A stretch of DNA of 22,342 nt from an uncultured Eubacteriales bacterium (GTDB lineage Bacteria > Bacillota > Clostridia > Oscillospirales > CAG-272): contig URDX01000027.1 in assembly GCA_900546695.1 (NCBI GenBank), positions 1 through 22,342 of the forward strand, in the 5' to 3' direction. The position numbers and the translations under genes are program-made. How positions within the stretch are numbered: position 1 is the first letter of the stretch; every line of letters starts with the position of its first letter. The notes under the pieces were generated by a model, which had not been told where the DNA came from, searched no databases, and saw only the letters and a list, made by a program, of their open reading frames with translations. Shown piece after piece: positions 6,286-12,630 of this stretch.

Positions 6286-6837
6286 ATGAACAATACAAGA
6301 AACAAAAAGCTGCTCACTCTCGTGCTCGCCGCGCTGTTCTTCGCGCTCGGCTATGTGCTGCCGTTCGCAACGGGTCAGATCAAAGAGATAGGCAAAATGC
6401 TCTGTCCCATGCACCTGCCCGTGCTGCTCTGCGGCTTTATCTGCGGTCCCGTATGGGGTCTCGTCGTCGGCGCGGCGCTGCCGCTGCTACGCTCTGTAAC
6501 GAACGGTATGCCTCCGCTCTTCCCTACGGCTGTCTGCATGGCGTTTGAGCTTGCGGCATACGGCGCATTCGCGGGAATATTCCACCGCGTACTGCCGAAA
6601 AAGCGCGGCATGGTATACGTCTCGCTCATCGCAAGCATGCTCGTCGGCAGACTCATATGGGGTTTGGCAATGTTCGTGCTCACGGGAATCGCGGGAACGG
6701 AATTCTCGTTTGCAGCATTCATCGCGGGCGCGTTCACCGGCTCGATACCCGGTATAATCGCGCAGATAGTGCTCATTCCGCCGATAGTGATGATAGTCGG
6801 GCGCGTATGGAAAACCGCACCCGCCGCGAGGGAATAA
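6286..6837 (+). CDS. ECF transporter S component (substrate-binding membrane subunit)
   Basis: A 183-residue integral membrane protein with about six hydrophobic segments spread over its length. It resembles S components of energy-coupling-factor vitamin transporters: an N-terminal short basic stretch, a long first helix, and a GFICGPVWGLVVGAALP segment typical of the family. It would bind a vitamin or cofactor precursor in the membrane and dock with a shared EcfA1A2T module encoded elsewhere. The substrate cannot be read from the sequence. AAAGGA lies five bases before the ATG, and a longer in-frame start at 6043 is rejected because it would read through the leader terminator. The neighbouring DUF3842 and LysR genes may belong to the same pathway. 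Confidence 0.88.
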   Translation: MNNTRNKKLLTLVLAALFFALGYVLPFATGQIKEIGKMLCPMHLPVLLCGFICGPVWGLVVGAALPLLRSVTNGMPPLFPTAVCMAFELAAYGAFAGIFHRVLPKKRGMVYVSLIASMLVGRLIWGLAMFVLTGIAGTEFSFAAFIAGAFTGSIPGIIAQIVLIPPIVMIVGRVWKTAPAARE

Positions 6838-6895
6838 TAACAATCAAGGAATGACATAGATCAAACCAAGCAAAACAAACCAAGCAAAACGAAAC

Positions 6896-6938
6896 GAGCG
6901 CCGCCGCACCCTTAAGGCTTAGGAGTGCGGCGGCGCTC
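6896..6938. terminator. Bidirectional terminator between convergent genes
   Basis: A perfect 14-bp stem, GAGCGCCGCCGCAC at 6896-6909 with its complement at 6925-6938, closes a 15-base loop. On the minus strand T-rich sequence follows; on the plus strand only a short pyrimidine stretch does. It separates the ECF gene (plus) from ttcA (minus). Confidence 0.72.
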
Positions 6939-7080
6939 TTGCTATTGGATTCCGTACTATTCCGTAAGGTGATATCGGCTGTCCGATATTGTCATGCATC
7001 GTCAATCACACGGATTTGTCCGACAGTGTCAATCGCTCGATTTCGTCAGGCGCGTTATTTGCCCGATACCGACTCCGTAA

Positions 7081-8016
7081 TTATTCCGCAGTCGTCTGCG
7101 TCTCCGCTTCGCCGTCGGTCGGAGCGGCTGCTGCGGCTTCCTTCTCCGCGCGGCGCGCGTCCTTTACCGCATTTGCGTATCTGCGCGGCGCATAGCCGTC
7201 GATACCCGCCGACTGCAGCGAGCCGAATATGCGATGCTTGAGCCCCTTATATTTTCGGTCGAGCCGTACGAGCAGCTGCTTAATCTCCTCGCGCTCGGTA
7301 TGACCGTCCTCGGGGCACGATGTCGGAACAACGGGAAGGTCGTTATGCGCGAGAAAATACCGTATATCCTTCTCCGGCGCGTAAATAAGCGGGCGGATAA
7401 GGGTTATTTTTTTGCGGTCGAGATATGTGACGGGCGAGAACGAACCGAGCCTGCCCTCATGGAACAGATTCAGCATAAAGGTCTCTACCGCGTCGTCGTA
7501 ATGATGTCCGAGCGCTATCTTGTTGCAGCCCGCCTCTATCGCAGCGTCGTGCAGAATTCCGCGGCGCATCTTTGCGCAGAGCGAGCAGGGATTTGACTCG
7601 CGGCGGGTCTCGAAAATTATCTTTGCCAGATGCGTCTTAACAAGGCGGAACGGAACGCCCCTGCTCTCGCAGAACTCGCGCACGGCGGAAAAGTCCATAG
7701 CAGGTCTGCCGATGTCCTCAAAGCTCATGTCGGCGGTTATACCGACAAGCTCGAAGTGCTTTGGATAAAAAAGCGAGAGATTTATCAGCGCGCAGAGCAG
7801 CGCTATCGAATCCTTGCCACCCGACAGTCCCACCGCGATGCGGTCCCCCTCTTCTATCATGCCGTACTCATCGACCGCGCGGCGGGTACAGCTGAGCAGC
7901 CGACGTATTACGGGAAAATCGGCGCGGTAAACCGCGTGTCCGCTCTGCGCGGGCTTTTCAGACAGCGCCGCACTGTCGTCCGCAACGCCGCAGCAGTTTA
8001 CTCTGTCCTCTTCCAT
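7081..8016 (-). CDS. ttcA: TtcA-family tRNA 2-thiocytidine biosynthesis protein
   Basis: A 311-residue ATP-pyrophosphatase-fold protein. The PP-loop SGGKDS is at residues 65-70, the cluster-binding pair CSLC at 144-147, and a third Cys at 234 in TSCP. These are the features of TtcA enzymes, which use an oxygen-sensitive Fe-S cluster to thiolate cytidine 32 of certain tRNAs. The GHHYDDAVET segment near 170-179 is also typical. The N-terminal 30 residues and the Ala/Glu-rich last 25 are poorly conserved extensions. The ATG overlaps the stop of the upstream beta-helix gene as TAATG. Longer in-frame starts lie inside that gene and are rejected. The exact tRNA target is not shown. Confidence 0.88.
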   Translation of the reverse strand: MEEDRVNCCGVADDSAALSEKPAQSGHAVYRADFPVIRRLLSCTRRAVDEYGMIEEGDRIAVGLSGGKDSIALLCALINLSLFYPKHFELVGITADMSFEDIGRPAMDFSAVREFCESRGVPFRLVKTHLAKIIFETRRESNPCSLCAKMRRGILHDAAIEAGCNKIALGHHYDDAVETFMLNLFHEGRLGSFSPVTYLDRKKITLIRPLIYAPEKDIRYFLAHNDLPVVPTSCPEDGHTEREEIKQLLVRLDRKYKGLKHRIFGSLQSAGIDGYAPRRYANAVKDARRAEKEAAAAAPTDGEAETQTTAE

Positions 8017-9695
8017 TACATTAACTCCATTCTCTTCTTCCGCGCACGCAGGTGCAGCACGATTATGTGCACCGCAGCAGCCGCAGCGACCGCGACAGCC
8101 GCGCAGGCGATCATTATCGGGCGCATGTCGGGTGCGACCGTGCCGTCGGCTTTTATCTCGATATCGCCGCCGTAGCGCAGGCGACACGCAGCGGCTGAAA
8201 GCAGCTCGGGCGAATCCGCCGCTATAACGGCAGCTCCGGGCGAGCGCAGCGCGCGCATGCCGTCCGAGCCCTGCTCGATTACCTCGATATGCATCATGAT
8301 ATCCGCGCCCGTAAGCTCACCCGATATCACGAGCGGCTCAAAGCCGCCGTCCGAGATAAGCGAGAGCGCCGAATCATTGTAGATATACGCGACTGCGGAT
8401 AATTCGATCCCGCCCGTGCTTGCGAGCCCTGCGCCGACGCCCGACTCCGTCTTTCCGTGTCCGACCGCGCCGCCCGTGAACAAAAAGCTGCCCGCATTAT
8501 ATATGCATGCTCCGACCTCGGCGCTGCCCGATGTGACCGCGCCGCCGCTGAGCGCTGCCGTCGCCGCAGCATCGTTGTAAAGGCATCCGCCGAGTGTCTG
8601 TGCCGTGCATGAGAACAGCTTTCCGCCGTCGACGGTAAGCGAGCCGCTGTTGTATACTCCGCCGCCCTGCTCCGCCACGCATTCGTTCACAGAGCCGTCC
8701 GAAATTTTCAGGCTGCCGCTGTTATATATGCCGCCGCCCTGCTCCGCTGTGCATCTGTTCACGGCGCTGCCGCTGATCAGCGCGCTTCCGCTCTCCGAAA
8801 TATATATGCCGCTGCCGTCGCACTCTGATATCTCACCGCCCGAGAGCGTGCATTCGCCGCTGCAGACGTATATTCCGCCGCCCGATGCGGCGCTGCACGG
8901 CTCACCGTATTCAACGGTGCTACCCTTATCGTTGAGTGCGGAATGTCTGCCTATACAGCCGCCCGAAAGCTCAAAGCTGCCCGAGCGTAGATATATCGCG
9001 CCGCCCTGATCCGCACTGCAGCTGCTGATCAGTCCGGAATACATCACCATTCTGCCCGAGTTTATAATGACCGCACCGCCCAGTACCGCAGTGCAGCCGT
9101 ATATCTCGCCGCCGCGCAGCTCAAGCGCGCCGCCCGTGACAGACACTGCGCCGCCCTCGACTGCATCGCAGCCGTTGATACGCACGCCGTCCGAGATAAC
9201 GAGCGTTCCGCCCGACACCTCAAACGCTCTGCCGCTGCCGCCCCGCGTAAAGCGAAGCGACGGCTCATCACCCGTATCGCCCTGCTTGCCGACGGTGAGA
9301 CTGCCGTCAAAAACCGATATTACCGCGCCGCTGACGGTGACTCCCGCACCGAGCAGCAGGATATCGCCGCCCGTGATGCGGAGCTCGCTTGTAAGCTCGA
9401 CATCGCGCAGCAGCATGACGCTCCCGTCCTCGCGGAGCTCTGCAAAGTCATCGCCGCCGAGTGCGGCAATAAGCCCCGCAGCATCCGATATCTCAATGAA
9501 GGTATCCGCATCGCCCGCAGCACTCACGACGGCATTGCCGTTTGCAAGGTTACCGTTTGCAGCAACATTTCCGTTTGCTGCCGAAGCCCCCGCACACGGC
9601 AATGCGAGCGAGAGCAGCAGGGCCGAGCAGACGGCAAGCGACGCTCCGCGGCGATAGAAACGACGTTCGGCGGCAAAAAAATCCGAAAATTTCAT
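8016..9695 (-). CDS. Membrane-anchored surface protein with beta-helix repeats
   Basis: A 559-residue exported protein. A basic N-terminus and hydrophobic stretch ending in an ALPCAGASA-type cleavage region form a signal peptide (about residues 1-40). Residues 120-480 are Gly/Ser-rich repeats of about 23-25 residues with the pattern GC.A..GGAxxxxxGxxxxxGGxI, expected to fold as a right-handed parallel beta-helix with stacked cysteines. A C-terminal hydrophobic helix followed by RARKKR anchors it in the membrane. There is no LPxTG motif and no visible catalytic residues, so adhesion or carbohydrate binding is a family-level guess. The ATG chosen has AGAGG six to seven bases upstream; a TTG 21 bases earlier is less likely. 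It is directly coupled to ttcA. Confidence 0.82.
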   Translation of the reverse strand: MKFSDFFAAERRFYRRGASLAVCSALLLSLALPCAGASAANGNVAANGNLANGNAVVSAAGDADTFIEISDAAGLIAALGGDDFAELREDGSVMLLRDVELTSELRITGGDILLLGAGVTVSGAVISVFDGSLTVGKQGDTGDEPSLRFTRGGSGRAFEVSGGTLVISDGVRINGCDAVEGGAVSVTGGALELRGGEIYGCTAVLGGAVIINSGRMVMYSGLISSCSADQGGAIYLRSGSFELSGGCIGRHSALNDKGSTVEYGEPCSAASGGGIYVCSGECTLSGGEISECDGSGIYISESGSALISGSAVNRCTAEQGGGIYNSGSLKISDGSVNECVAEQGGGVYNSGSLTVDGGKLFSCTAQTLGGCLYNDAAATAALSGGAVTSGSAEVGACIYNAGSFLFTGGAVGHGKTESGVGAGLASTGGIELSAVAYIYNDSALSLISDGGFEPLVISGELTGADIMMHIEVIEQGSDGMRALRSPGAAVIAADSPELLSAAACRLRYGGDIEIKADGTVAPDMRPIMIACAAVAVAAAAAVHIIVLHLRARKKRMELM

Positions 9696-9726
9696 ATTTA
9701 ACCTCTTTAGCCTCAAAAAAGCGAAA

Positions 9727-9773
9727 GGAGCTGTTAAAAAGCTCGTTTTTAACAGCCCGCTTTGATTTTAGGG
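9727..9773. repeat. Dispersed hairpin repeat, copy A
   Basis: A 47-base block containing GCTGTTAAAAA paired perfectly with TTTTTAACAGC around a GCTCG loop. It matches 22140-22187 with only a few differences, in the same orientation. It lies about 30 bases upstream of the beta-helix start. Confidence 0.8.
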
Positions 9774-9842
9774 AACAAACAAATATGCCCTGACCTTTCA
9801 GCATCCCCGCAAAGGGGAGAGATAAAATCGCTTAGAGTGTTC

Positions 9843-9888
9843 GATTTCGTCGCTCAAGGCGTACAATTGTACGTCGCGCGGCGAAATC
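9843..9888. repeat. Long imperfect palindrome centred on GTACAATTGTAC
   Basis: GATTTCG...CGTACAA on the left is mirrored by TTGTACG...CGAAATC on the right, giving a 46-base near-palindrome with a perfect 12-base centre. Its right flank (GCGAAATCGGGC then A-rich) recurs at 10490, and a CGTACAAGCGTACG variant occurs at the extreme right end of the window. Confidence 0.7.
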
Positions 9889-9974
9889 GGGCGCAGAAAA
9901 AGCGAAAACATTAAATCTTAAGCAGGAATACGTAAGGATTCCGACCCCTTTTCCGCCATATGGGACACACTAAA

Positions 9975-10010
9975 GACCGATAAGCTCAGCTCGTTTTCGC
10001 TTTTTCGGTC
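9975..10010 (-). terminator. Possible weak terminator of yajC
   Basis: On the minus strand GACCGA pairs with TCGGTC, extended by AAGC/GCTT, and is followed by TTTAG. The loop is large and the T-run short. Confidence 0.35.
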
Positions 10011-10044
10011 CGGACGATTTCAGCCTCCCCGAGCAATGAGCTAT

Positions 10045-10371
10045 TTACTCAGCGTCCTCAGCCTTTACGTCGACCGAGCGGACGGCGGTGCGGAGAATAC
10101 GAATCTTTGTGCAGTTATGAGTAGTCTCGATAACAACGGTCTCATCCTTGATGCTGACAATCTTACCGATAATACCGCCGATAGTCGTGATCTCGTCTCC
10201 GACCTGCAGACCGTTTCTCATCGCGTTGGTTTCCTTCTCCTGCTTTTTCTGCGGGCGAATCATAAAGAAATAAAAAACGACAACGAGAACAACGAGCATC
10301 ACTATTGTGATCCAGCTCTGCCCCATACCTGCGGTGGTAGCTGCAGCAGCTTCGTCAAGAAGATTATACAT
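10045..10371 (-). CDS. yajC: Preprotein translocase accessory subunit YajC
   Basis: A 108-residue single-span membrane protein. A short N-terminus precedes one hydrophobic helix (about residues 20-40). Next comes the family signature FMIRPQKKQEKE, then the conserved LQVGDEITTIGGIIGKI segment. YajC associates with the SecDF complex and the SecYEG channel; its precise role is modest and usually dispensable. AAGGAG lies seven to eight bases before the ATG and a consensus promoter lies just upstream. In many Clostridia yajC is near secDF or tgt; here it stands alone. Confidence 0.96.
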   Translation of the reverse strand: MYNLLDEAAAATTAGMGQSWITIVMLVVLVVVFYFFMIRPQKKQEKETNAMRNGLQVGDEITTIGGIIGKIVSIKDETVVIETTHNCTKIRILRTAVRSVDVKAEDAE

Positions 10372-10408
10372 TTTGAGTCTCCTTAAAATTCATTTTTATG
10401 TAAGGTGT

Positions 10409-10437
10409 ATTATACACTATCCGCACGGGCTTGTCAA
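10409..10437 (-). promoter_or_regulatory. Consensus promoter of yajC
   Basis: On the minus strand TTGACA and TATAAT match the consensus exactly with a 17-base spacer. Transcription should start near 10402, about 30 bases before the ATG. Confidence 0.93.
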
Positions 10438-10489
10438 TGCGGCGGCGTGGCGACGATGAAAATTTACATTTTCGTTCCTACCCGCGGGG

Positions 10490-10518
10490 GCGAAATCGGG
10501 CTGAAAACGCTAAAAAAC
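10490..10518. repeat. Fragment related to the palindrome-repeat flank
   Basis: GCGAAATCGGGC followed by an A-rich stretch resembles 9881-9909. It lies in the AT-rich region upstream of the sigma factor gene, in the same orientation. Confidence 0.5.
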
Positions 10519-10629
10519 AAAATTTTTAAAAAAATTTGCTTTTTCGGTAAGGAATTTTGAATCCTCAGTTGTATAATTGTATGAAGAGGGCGAAAAAACA
10601 CGCCCAATTCAACCCCGGAGGTTAATAAG

Positions 10630-11178
10630 GTGGAAAACGGTGAAGAGCTCTACAGCCGTTTCCGCGACGGTGATGACGCCGCCTTTGACCAGATACTTAA
10701 GCTTTATTACGACGGACTTCTATTCTTTGTGACAAGGTACGTTCGGGATGTCGGCACAGCTGAGGATATTGTCATTGACACGTTTCTCGAGCTGCTGATG
10801 CACCGCAGTAGATATAACTTCAAAACGTCACTGAAAACCTATCTGTATACCATCGCCCGAAATAAGTCGCTCAACGTTCTCAAACGTAAGAGTCGGACCG
10901 ATGTCGGACTGGATTCGGTCGGGGATAATGTCGCCGACCTTCAAACGATAGATTCACACATGCTCGACAGCGAGCGGAAACGGGTACTGAGTGATGCGCT
11001 CGCCGCGCTGCCCGAGGAAATGAGAAGCTGTATTATTCTCGTTTACTTTGAAGATATGACATACGAGGAGACCGCAAGGGTCATGAAGAAAAGCAGAAAG
11101 CAGATCGACAATCTGCTTTACAGGGCAAAGGCATCGCTGAAAAACATCATCGGCGAGGCAGGCAAAGAACTATTATGA
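10630..11178 (+). CDS. ECF-type RNA polymerase sigma factor
   Basis: A 182-residue sigma-70-family protein of the extracytoplasmic-function class. Region 2 spans about residues 15-88 (AEDIVIDTFLEL and TYLYTIARNKSLN). Region 4 spans about 125-177 (LPEEMRSCIILVYFEDMTYEETARVM then a recognition helix with RKQIDNLLYRAKASL). It directs RNA polymerase to a small regulon under some envelope or stress signal. The start is GTG, supported by GGAGG eight bases upstream; no better ATG is in frame. A TATAAT occurs at 10572-10577 without a proper -35; a GGAATT at 10551 could be an ECF-type -35 for autoregulation, but this is weak. It overlaps the next gene by four bases (ATGA). Confidence 0.94.
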   Translation: MENGEELYSRFRDGDDAAFDQILKLYYDGLLFFVTRYVRDVGTAEDIVIDTFLELLMHRSRYNFKTSLKTYLYTIARNKSLNVLKRKSRTDVGLDSVGDNVADLQTIDSHMLDSERKRVLSDALAALPEEMRSCIILVYFEDMTYEETARVMKKSRKQIDNLLYRAKASLKNIIGEAGKELL

Positions 11179-12023
11179 GAACTCTTGAAGAAATAAAAAA
11201 GGAACTCGACCGCAGATATACCGCAGCCGACAACAGACGCCGCCGCATGCGTCGTACAGCGGCGGAGGCAGCGCTCGGAATGATGCTGTGCAGTGCTTTC
11301 GCGCTGACAGCCGTGCTCACCTATAACGGTGGAACGCAGAGCGGCATCTATGACGGCAGTGAGACGAATATATCGAGCTCCGCCGCAATAACGGAGCGTA
11401 AAACGAGCGGCACCGAATACATAACTAACGCAGCGGATACAACTGCGGCAACAGCTGCGTCGACCGGGGTGACGAGCACCGCCCCCGCAGAGGAGCAGAC
11501 ATATATCCCCATCTCGCCCGAGGCACCCGTGCCCGAGCAGACGGAGGATACGGATGCCGCAGGGAGCGATGTATCCGACGTGCCCGCAGAGCCCTCCGAC
11601 GACACCGCACCTCCCGATACCGCGCCGACAAGCGCGGCAACGACGACGGAGGATAACGGCGAGCGCCCGATAACGAGCCGCCGCCACAATACCCCGAAGT
11701 ACCCCGGCGGAGTTGACCCTAACTGCAGCGCTTACGACGTTAAGCTCTCTATCAGGTTCATTACCGGAGCAAAGGTAGATGCGGTATTTGACATCAGCGG
11801 AAAGAGCGAGGTACAGGCTGTCGAGCTCAAGCTCGAACGCATACTCGGTATCCCGATAGTTTCCAAGAATCATGTTTCGGTCGGAATGGGCAATATCTAC
11901 GCCTCCGAAAACATCTTCGGCGCGCTGGTAACCGTTACCGACAGCACCGGCACAAGCCGCGAATATAAGCTCACGTATCTTACGCAAGAAGCTTATACCG
12001 CACTCCGCTCCGCATGTCATTGA
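11175..12023 (+). CDS. Membrane protein partnered with the sigma factor, probable anti-sigma factor
   Basis: A 282-residue protein starting with a short charged cytoplasmic segment (residues 1-30, very Arg-rich), then one transmembrane helix (about 31-50). A long Thr/Ser/Ala/Pro/Asp-rich outside linker (about 60-165) leads to a small globular domain with beta-strand character at the C-terminus (about 180-282). Its position, with ATG overlapping the sigma stop by four bases, and its topology suggest the sigma factor's regulator. No recognised zinc-finger anti-sigma motif (HxxxCxxC) is present, and the cytoplasmic part is short for binding a sigma factor. It could instead be a regulated surface protein. 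The family was not recognised. Confidence 0.7.
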   Translation: MRTLEEIKKELDRRYTAADNRRRRMRRTAAEAALGMMLCSAFALTAVLTYNGGTQSGIYDGSETNISSSAAITERKTSGTEYITNAADTTAATAASTGVTSTAPAEEQTYIPISPEAPVPEQTEDTDAAGSDVSDVPAEPSDDTAPPDTAPTSAATTTEDNGERPITSRRHNTPKYPGGVDPNCSAYDVKLSIRFITGAKVDAVFDISGKSEVQAVELKLERILGIPIVSKNHVSVGMGNIYASENIFGALVTVTDSTGTSREYKLTYLTQEAYTALRSACH

Positions 12024-12123
12024 TGCGGCTGCGCGGCTGAAATAAAATCGCTTTCCTCTCCTATATCCTTTCCTGCAAACACACCCACACCACCTCGCTT
12101 TGTGAAAGGATAATATTGATAAG

Positions 12124-12165
12124 ACATTCGTCACATCTCTTGCAGTGACGAATGTTTTTGTTTTT
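12124..12165 (+). terminator. Terminator of the sigma/anti-sigma operon
   Basis: ACATTCGTCAC (12124-12134) pairs perfectly with GTGACGAATGT (12145-12155) around a ten-base loop and is followed by TTTTGTTTTT. It lies 100 bases after the stop codon. Confidence 0.87.
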
Positions 12166-12248
12166 ACGGGAAAGTGTTCATGGGCAAATGAGACGCTTTT
12201 GCAGAAAGCACGGCAAACGCATTCTATCCTGTGCAAATAGCGAAAAAC

Positions 12249-12275
12249 AAAAAAACTGCCGAAGTTAATCGACAG
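12249..12275 (-). terminator. Terminator of tRNA-Lys
   Basis: On the minus strand CTGTCGA pairs with TCGGCAG (one G-U pair), loop of six, followed by seven T residues. It begins nine bases after the encoded CCA end. Confidence 0.85.
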
Positions 12276-12283
12276 GATTTTTT

Positions 12284-12359
12284 TGGTGCTCCATCGGAGA
12301 TTCGAACTCCGGACCCCTTGATTAAAAGTCAAGTGCTCTACCGGCTGAGCTAATGGGGC
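12284..12359 (-). tRNA. tRNA-Lys, anticodon TTT
   Basis: A 76-base gene with CCA encoded. On the minus strand, the D arm GCTC..GAGC, the anticodon stem CTTGA/TCAAG with loop CTTTTAA (anticodon TTT, reading AAA and AAG), the variable loop GGGTC, and the T arm CGGAG-TTCGAAT-CTCCG all fold as expected. The acceptor stem GCCCCAT with ATGGAGC has one mismatch, C3 opposite A70. A strong promoter and terminator frame the gene. Confidence 0.96.
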
Positions 12360-12380
12360 GCATACATTACGTACCTGTAT

Positions 12381-12409
12381 ATGATAGCATATTTGCAGTA
12401 TTTTGTCAA
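12381..12409 (-). promoter_or_regulatory. Promoter of tRNA-Lys
   Basis: On the minus strand TTGACA and TATCAT are 17 bases apart. The -10 ends about 20 bases before the mature tRNA 5' end, so the precursor leader is short. Confidence 0.9.
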
Positions 12410-12480
12410 GGACTTTTTTTGACAAAACGAAATAGCAGGCTTTTGCAAATACAGCCGCGATGGCTCGACATGCCCGAATC

Positions 12481-12498
12481 GCGAGCGCTTCCGCTCGC
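12481..12498. other. Perfect 7-bp stem-loop in the spacer
   Basis: GCGAGCG pairs with CGCTCGC across CTTC. There is no T-run on either side. It lies between tRNA-Lys and the GH89 terminator; the function is unclear. Confidence 0.4.
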
Positions 12499-12530
12499 AG
12501 CCCCTCACGCATAAGACACCCCCGCCGCAT

Positions 12531-12568
12531 AAAATAGCACCCCCGCCGTGCGCGGGCACAGCGGGGGT
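12531..12568 (-). terminator. Probable terminator of the GH89 gene
   Basis: ACCCCCGC (12539-12546) pairs with GCGGGGGT (12561-12568), with an inner GTGC/GCAC stem. On the minus strand GCTATTTT follows, a short T-tract. It lies about 60 bases after the GH89 stop. Confidence 0.6.
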
Positions 12569-12630
12569 AATGCATAGCTTTGTTATCTGTTATCTGAATA
12601 ACAGCGGTCGGATACCGAAACAGTTACCGG

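Larger units (their letters stand above)
9696..10044. other. Repeat-rich spacer between yajC and the beta-helix gene
   Basis: 349 bases without a gene. It holds a perfect 11-bp hairpin at 9730-9756 within a dispersed repeat, a short inverted repeat around 9803-9817 (CCCCGCAAAGGGG type), a long palindrome at 9843-9888, and a possible weak terminator for yajC at 9975-10010. No promoter with a recognisable -35 could be assigned to the beta-helix gene. Confidence 0.6.

Noticed and set aside
9730..9756. Terminator for the yajC transcript
   Set aside because: The hairpin arms are A/T-rich and no T-run follows on the minus strand; its recurrence upstream of ftsE suggests a repeat element instead.
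11118..12575. Open frame of 485 codons on the minus strand across the anti-sigma gene and tRNA-Lys
   Set aside because: It runs through a tRNA gene and two terminators, opposite a coupled gene pair, and resembles no family.
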